Assembly (NCBI GenBank): GCA_964570625.1 | Contig: CAZMYW010000027.1 | Span: 186,001-250,000, forward strand | From: JBFLXB01 sp964570625 | Lineage (GTDB): Bacteria > Nitrospirota > Nitrospiria > 2-01-FULL-66-17 | Length of the DNA stretch: 64,000 nucleotides | Direction: 5' to 3' | In this document: piece by piece, positions 59,766 to 64,000 of the stretch | How the letters are laid out: every line of letters starts with the position of its first letter | Position numbering within the stretch: the first letter of the stretch is position 1 | Notes under the pieces: model-generated | What the model saw: only the letters and a program-made list of their open reading frames with translations | Told to the model about the DNA's origin: nothing | Databases searched by the model: none | Program-made: the position numbers and the translations under genes

Positions 59766-60447
59766 CTTTTACGCGCTGAACCGCCGGAGGAACTATACCT
59801 CTGCCGTTGAACACTCCAAGCGTGTACCCGACGTCAAGCGCGCCGCCCTCCAACGCCCCGAACAGCTCGACACCCACCGAGTGGATCGGGAGGTACGCCC
59901 GATCATAACGGAAGATCTCGGGACGCGAGACCGTGGTCTGCACGAAACTGCCGTGGTGATAGATCTGATTCCAGTAGCCGACCGACGTGTGCACTTGCCC
60001 GATTCGTAAGTTGACGAGGTTTGAGATCGAGTACTGAATGTTGGCCCGCGTCAACATATAGGCCTGTGTGTTGTTGTCGGGATTCGTAAAATACGTCTCC
60101 GCGAGAAAATAGGCCCTTTCGGTCAGCTTCGAGGTTACCAGCAGATTGAGTTGGCCCATGGCGAACGAATATTCCCGTCGATCGTCGGCCGAGGTGGCGT
60201 TGAACCCGACGTCCAGAAAACCCCTCACATTGAGTTTGGGAATCTGGATGGACATCGATCCCTCGTCTTCCAATCCGTGTCCCTCCTCGTGAGCCACCGC
60301 AGTTCTCCGCTGTTGCGCATCACCTCGATCGGTCTCTGTTGCGGGCGCGTCGTCGATCGGCTGCTGTGTCTGATCGAGTGATTGAGCCCAGACCGATCCC
60401 GGGACGACGATGAAGCTAGCGATCAAGAACCACACGGGTTTCGTCAT
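59766..60447 (-). pseudogene. N-terminal part of an outer-membrane porin-like protein
   Basis: From ATG 60447: signal peptide (ending AQS, ~22), a low-complexity segment, then beta-strand-rich sequence LNVRGFLDVGFNATSADDRR, YFLAETYFTNPDNNTQAYML, LRIGQVHTSVGYWNQIYHHG, YLPIHSVGVELFGALEGGAL. This is about half of a typical 350-400 residue barrel. It then runs into the EAL fragment, so a deletion removed its C-terminal half and a closing porin cannot be made. The 3' out-of-frame codons extend to 59701. Confidence 0.78.
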
Positions 60448-60612
60448 CGTGCACCCCCTCTGACATCTCCGGAGAACCCTTCCGTCTCGCTCTCTAATGT
60501 AGAGACAAAAATTGTTCCGTCAAGAACCGAGGGGGTATTCGTTCCGATCGGGAGATGTTGTTGAGGTGACTGACGGGGTTGGACCCCGGAACGTGGCGGG
60601 GGTGGAACGACT

Positions 60613-60642
60613 GCCGTGCAGGGGGGTCCCCCCCTGCACGGC
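60613..60642 (-). terminator. Perfect palindrome after the DEAD-box helicase
   Basis: Two 14-bp arms (gccgtgcagggggg / ccccccctgcacggc region) with a 2-bp centre, 7 bp beyond the helicase stop. It has no T-tract, so it may act as a bidirectional block or be a dispersed repeat. The rest of 60448-60649 is unassigned. Confidence 0.55.
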
Positions 60643-60649
60643 ACAATCG

Positions 60650-61894
60650 CTAAGCTGGACGCCGCAACGGTTCGCGGCTGCCGCGAGTACGCGGGCGGCC
60701 TCGGTCCGGACGCCAGGTCTTGCGCGGAGTCTGCGCGGGACGGCGGTTGAGGCCTGACGACCCCGACCCTTGCGAGGGCTCGAACCCTTCAACCACGCGG
60801 AGCGCGATCGGCGCAGGGGTTGCCCGTTGCAGGTCTCGCCACAGATCGCGGTCGACCTCGGACACCAGCGAGATCGCACACCCCAGGGCCCCGGCTCGCG
60901 CTGTTCGCCCGATCCGGTGGACATACGCTTCGTAGTTATTCGGCACGTCGAAGTTGACCACGTGCGACACCTCGGGGACATCGATCCCTCGCGACGCGAG
61001 GTCGGTGGCGACCAGGACGCGGGCTTTCCCTTCGCGAAAATCGGCCAAGGCTCGAACCCGCGCCGACTGGCTCTTGTTGCTGTGCAGCGCCGTCGCGGTG
61101 TGGCCCTCTCGCGTAAGGTGCTCGGCCAAATGGTTGGCGCCGTGTTTGGTACGGGTAAAGACGATGGTCCGCTGCATCACGGAGTCGCCCAGCAAGTGGA
61201 TTAACAGCGCACGTTTCCGGCTGTGATCCACCGGGTGGCTGACTTGCGCCACCTCGGCCACGGTCGTGGCCGGCGGCGCCACGGTAATCGTGGTCGGATC
61301 GACCAACAGATCATCGGCCAGCGACCGGATCGCGTGCGGCATGGTCGCCGAAAACATCATGGTCTGACGTTGCCGCGGCAACACCGCAACAATCCGCCGG
61401 ATGTCCTGAATGAATCCCATGTCCAACATGCGGTCGGCTTCATCGAACACCACGATTTCCAGCGCGTCGAATCGCACCGTCTTTCGCTGGAGGTGGTCCA
61501 ACAGCCGACCCGGTGTGGCGACGACGATGTCGACACCGCGCCGAAGCGCCTGATCCTGCGGGTCGTACCCCACTCCGCCGAAAATCACGCAGGAGCGCAA
61601 CGGAAGAAACGCACCGAACGCGCGGACCGCCTCGCCGATCTGCAACGCGAGTTCACGCGTGGGGGCGAGGATCAACGCGCGGGGCGACGTCTTTCGTTCA
61701 CGCCCCAGGCGTTGCAGGAGCGGCAGCGCGAAGCCGGCGGTCTTTCCGGTTCCGGTCTGGGCGCAACCCAACACGTCGCCGCCCTTCAGCGCGACCGGGA
61801 TGGCCTGCTCTTGGATCGGAGTCGGCGTGGTGTAGCCAGCGCGCTCCACGGCGCGCATCAACTCGGGCGCAAGGCCCAACTGCGAAAACGACAT
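60650..61894 (-). CDS. rhlE: DEAD-box ATP-dependent RNA helicase (RhlE-like)
   Basis: 414 residues with all core motifs in order: Q motif (YTTPTPIQEQAIPVAL), AQTGTGKT, PTRELALQ, TPGRLLDHL, DEADRMLDMGF, SATMP, then ATDLASRGIDVPEV and HRIGRTARAG, plus a basic RG/RP-rich tail. It remodels RNA in ribosome assembly or decay, often cold-induced. AAAGGA lies ahead of ATG 61894. Confidence 0.92.
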   Translation of the reverse strand: MSFSQLGLAPELMRAVERAGYTTPTPIQEQAIPVALKGGDVLGCAQTGTGKTAGFALPLLQRLGRERKTSPRALILAPTRELALQIGEAVRAFGAFLPLRSCVIFGGVGYDPQDQALRRGVDIVVATPGRLLDHLQRKTVRFDALEIVVFDEADRMLDMGFIQDIRRIVAVLPRQRQTMMFSATMPHAIRSLADDLLVDPTTITVAPPATTVAEVAQVSHPVDHSRKRALLIHLLGDSVMQRTIVFTRTKHGANHLAEHLTREGHTATALHSNKSQSARVRALADFREGKARVLVATDLASRGIDVPEVSHVVNFDVPNNYEAYVHRIGRTARAGALGCAISLVSEVDRDLWRDLQRATPAPIALRVVEGFEPSQGSGSSGLNRRPAQTPRKTWRPDRGRPRTRGSREPLRRPA

Positions 61895-62208
61895 GAGGAT
61901 CCTTTCTCTGCGGAGCTTCCTGTTCCGCGATGTAGACCGGCAACATGCCCGACGGGTCCTGGACCGGTCGGAGAACTGAGACGGGCTTCGTTACGATGAC
62001 AACCGATGCACAGATCGCAGGTGGGGGAACAACGATGCTCGTGCGGCGGGAAACAGCCTGCCTCTATTCACGGACTGGGCGTACTATACATGACAAGGCG
62101 TTGAAACACCAGAACTATTTTCCGGCGTTCCAACGGAGCCTGCGTGCGCCTTGCCACCTTCGGGCTCTCCGTCTAGGCTTACCCAGTCACCCGCGATAAG
62201 GAGAGGGC
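61895..62208. other. Divergent intergenic region
   Basis: 314 bp between the leftward helicase gene and the rightward small exported-protein gene. No recognisable gene, repeat or RNA element beyond the ribosome-binding sites at both ends (GGAGAGGG before 62209). Confidence 0.5.
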
Positions 62209-62619
62209 ATGAAGAACTGGATGGTCGTTCTCGCGACGGTGGGTATCGTGCTTCACGCCGCAGCCGCCATCACGGACGCGAAACCAATGGCCCAACGCAC
62301 CACCCTCGGGGTGCCGTCTTATCCTGGGTGGACCACTTACCGGCTCGACGACCAAGCGGATGCCTGGGGCCAAACGCGTCTGTACCAATACCAGTACCAT
62401 TCGAACGACTCGGGCCGACAGATCGTGGGGTTCTACGAACAACACCTGAACACGACCGCGGCCTTCACGGAACCCACACACACGTATACCATCAACTCAC
62501 CGGACGGTACCATGATCCAGATCACTGCGCCGCCCGACGGAGTGCCTCACGTAGTCGACGACGGACAGCCCACCGGAAACACCTGGACCTCGTTGATCAC
62601 GATCATTCGGGCTCAGTAG
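62209..62619 (+). CDS. Small exported protein of unknown function
   Basis: 136 residues from ATG 62209, AAGGAGAGGG just ahead. Signal peptide (MVVLATVGIVLHAAAAITDA, ~24). The mature part GVPSYPGWTTYRLDDQADAW, GRQIVGFYEQHLNTTAAFTE, IQITAPPDGVPHVV looks like a small alpha-beta domain, similar in style to sensors that compare Q/Y-rich strands. I do not recognise a family. It precedes the haem/SUMF1 gene by 76 bp. Confidence 0.6.
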   Translation: MKNWMVVLATVGIVLHAAAAITDAKPMAQRTTLGVPSYPGWTTYRLDDQADAWGQTRLYQYQYHSNDSGRQIVGFYEQHLNTTAAFTEPTHTYTINSPDGTMIQITAPPDGVPHVVDDGQPTGNTWTSLITIIRAQ

Positions 62620-62695
62620 CCGAGGACCTCGCATCGGAACACCCTGGTCGCGGGCTGGAGTTTCCCGTCGCCGTTTGTTATGACTACACGCTGCA

Positions 62696-63700
62696 ATGAC
62701 GTGTTGCTCCATTCGGTTCGTCGCGCCGCGTTTCATCGCAACCACGCTGTTGCTGCTCGTCTCATTCGGGCCGGCTGACGCCGCGACCGAGGTCCCTCCC
62801 CCGTCACATACCGTGTGCGGTCGCTGTCACGCGGGCTCAGGTCGTCCGGTCGTGCAGCCCCTCACCGACCCGTCGTGCGCCGAGTGTCATCTTTTCACCG
62901 ACTCCGGTACCACGATTGAGCCCCGGTTGACCCTCGTGGCCTCAGCCGAGACGCCGCCCCAACACCCGACCCGCTCGACTCTCGAGCCGCTGATTCAACC
63001 CACATTGATCCCGATTTCCGGCGGCGAATTACTGATGGGCAACAACGGTCGCGGCGACGACGGGCCGGGCGATGAAGACGAGCGGCCCGCGCACCGCATA
63101 CGGGTCACATCGTTTCGTATCGACCGATACGAGACGACCAACGCGATGTACGAGACGTTCGTGCGCGCGACCCGTCGCGATCCGCCGTTTCACTGGACCA
63201 ACGGGCGTTATCCCGAGGGCAAAGGCGATCACCCCGTTGTCTACGTGAGCTGGCACGATGCCGACGCGTACTGCCGGTGGGCGGACAAACGCCTGCCCAC
63301 CGAAGCCGAGTGGGAGCGCGCGGCTCGGGGCGCGGACGGTCGGCGTTTCCCGTGGGGCGACGCGTTCTCTCCGCTCAAGGCCAACACGCCGCAGTATTGG
63401 CTCGTCAAACACGCCACGGGGAACACGCTGCCGGTGGGGTCGTTTCGGGATGGTCGCACCCCCGAAGGTCTGGACGACATGGCCGGCAACGTGTACGAAT
63501 GGGTGGCGGACTGGTATCAGCCGTATCCCGGCAATCAGGTCCCCAACGTCCACTACGGGACCAAGAACAAGGTGCTTCGCGGCGGCTCGTGGTACGACTG
63601 CCTCTCCTACGGCTGCGGTCTCAGTTCTCCAACCTACAACCGCAGCCGGTTTGCGCCGGAGATCAAGAACAAAGGATTCGGATTCCGATGCGCGCAGTGA
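62696..63700 (+). CDS. Exported dihaem-motif protein fused to a SUMF1/formylglycine-generating-enzyme-like domain
   Basis: 334 residues. Signal peptide (to ~29), then two CxxCH c-type haem motifs: CGRCH (41-45) and CAECH (61-65). From ~100 on is a SUMF1/FGE-sulfatase domain: PISGGELLMGNN, FRIDRYETTNAMYETFV, HPVVYVSWHDADAYCRWADKRLPTEAEWERAARG, GNVYEWVADWY, VLRGGSWYD, GFGFRCA. A Cys pair spaced by four (DCLSYGC) sits near the position of the FGE copper/active-site cysteines; whether equivalent is uncertain. The haem motifs imply cytochrome maturation outside the cytoplasm. Its stop overlaps the next gene by 13 bp. Confidence 0.82.
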   Translation: MTCCSIRFVAPRFIATTLLLLVSFGPADAATEVPPPSHTVCGRCHAGSGRPVVQPLTDPSCAECHLFTDSGTTIEPRLTLVASAETPPQHPTRSTLEPLIQPTLIPISGGELLMGNNGRGDDGPGDEDERPAHRIRVTSFRIDRYETTNAMYETFVRATRRDPPFHWTNGRYPEGKGDHPVVYVSWHDADAYCRWADKRLPTEAEWERAARGADGRRFPWGDAFSPLKANTPQYWLVKHATGNTLPVGSFRDGRTPEGLDDMAGNVYEWVADWYQPYPGNQVPNVHYGTKNKVLRGGSWYDCLSYGCGLSSPTYNRSRFAPEIKNKGFGFRCAQ

Positions 63701-64000
63701 CGGGGCGACTCCCCCTCTCCCTCTCGGTGTTCCTTGCAATCGCCTGCACTCCAATACCTCCAGGTATGGTGTACATTCCGGAGGGACCGTTCGTGATGGG
63801 CACGGATCAAGTGGACGCGGAGAACCAGGCCGCGGCCTACGGGATCATCAAACCGTGGTTTGAGGACGAACACCCCGCTCATACGCTGAACCTCCCCTCG
63901 TATTACTTCGACAAGTACGAGGTCACCAATGCGGACTACCAAGTGTTCGTGCAGGCCACGAAACGTCGGGCTCCGCCCGAGTGGCGGACCGCGCACCACC
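63688..64000 (+). CDS. SUMF1-domain lipoprotein, partial (runs off right edge)
   Basis: ATG 63688 lies inside the end of the previous gene. A lipobox-like FLAIAC gives a lipoprotein signal. GMVYIPEGPFVMGTDQVDAE, YYFDKYEVTNADYQVFVQAT are SUMF1-domain starts. The pair of coupled SUMF1 proteins, one with haem motifs, suggests a joint redox or maturation task (inference). Only ~104 residues are visible. Confidence 0.8.
   Translation, partial: MRAVTGRLPLSLSVFLAIACTPIPPGMVYIPEGPFVMGTDQVDAENQAAAYGIIKPWFEDEHPAHTLNLPSYYFDKYEVTNADYQVFVQATKRRAPPEWRTAHH

Overview
The window looks like a chromosomal segment of a Gram-negative, G+C-rich environmental bacterium. It has outer-membrane-type polysaccharide genes, Sec-exported proteins and a c-type haem protein, but no plasmid or phage backbone. 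Phylum Nitrospirota is my best guess, from general gene style and the GTAC-core intergenic repeats; this is inference only and needs a homology search.

Layout. (1) 1-5.7 kb, minus strand: housekeeping operon with an ICMT-like methyltransferase, a small kinase-like protein, purH, purD, a PAP2 phosphatase and an ArnT-like glycosyltransferase that runs off the left edge. (2) 6.0-7.6 kb, plus strand: a Lon-substrate-domain protein, a periplasmic superoxide-reductase-like protein that lacks the usual Cys ligand, and a Bcp peroxiredoxin. (3) 7.6-31.9 kb, mostly minus strand: a surface-polysaccharide locus. It holds GT2 and GT4 glycosyltransferases, UDP-xylose synthase and APS kinase (with decayed partial copies), an ABC exporter pair (Wzm/Wzt type), an aminotransferase, an acyltransferase, several methyltransferases and a winged-helix regulator with palindromic operators. 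Two toxin-antitoxin (TA) modules lie in this block. A clearly lower-G+C cassette (about 23.34-28.98 kb) ends inside two genes at domain boundaries, so it looks recombinationally swapped.

(4) 32-54 kb, minus strand: the most striking region. Six long secreted proteins with different N-terminal parts (SBBP beta-propeller, SGNH hydrolase, Ig-like domains, PQQ-type sugar dehydrogenase, matrixin-like metalloprotease, DUF11 arrays) carry the same module of about 150 residues, usually as a tandem pair. In all but one (where a frameshift intervenes) the pair forms the extreme C-terminus, which always ends V/I-D-E-x-x-P-stop. I count 13 complete modules plus several truncated copies, module tails and duplicated hairpin terminators. 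This is a locally expanding and rearranging family, possibly a C-terminal sorting or attachment domain. TA genes (one RelE type, one degraded HigBA) sit among the debris.

(5) 54.6-64 kb: a TMTC-like membrane glycosyltransferase with TPRs (divergent from the module genes), ubiC-ubiA-ubiD, a deletion scar joining a porin-like N-terminus to an EAL C-terminus, a DEAD-box helicase, and at the right edge a dihaem-motif/SUMF1 fusion followed by a second SUMF1 lipoprotein.

Together: the locus makes and exports a methylated, possibly sulfated or xylosylated surface polysaccharide, next to a battery of large secreted proteins that may share one route to or anchor on the cell surface. No tRNA, rRNA, CRISPR array or intact insertion sequence was seen.
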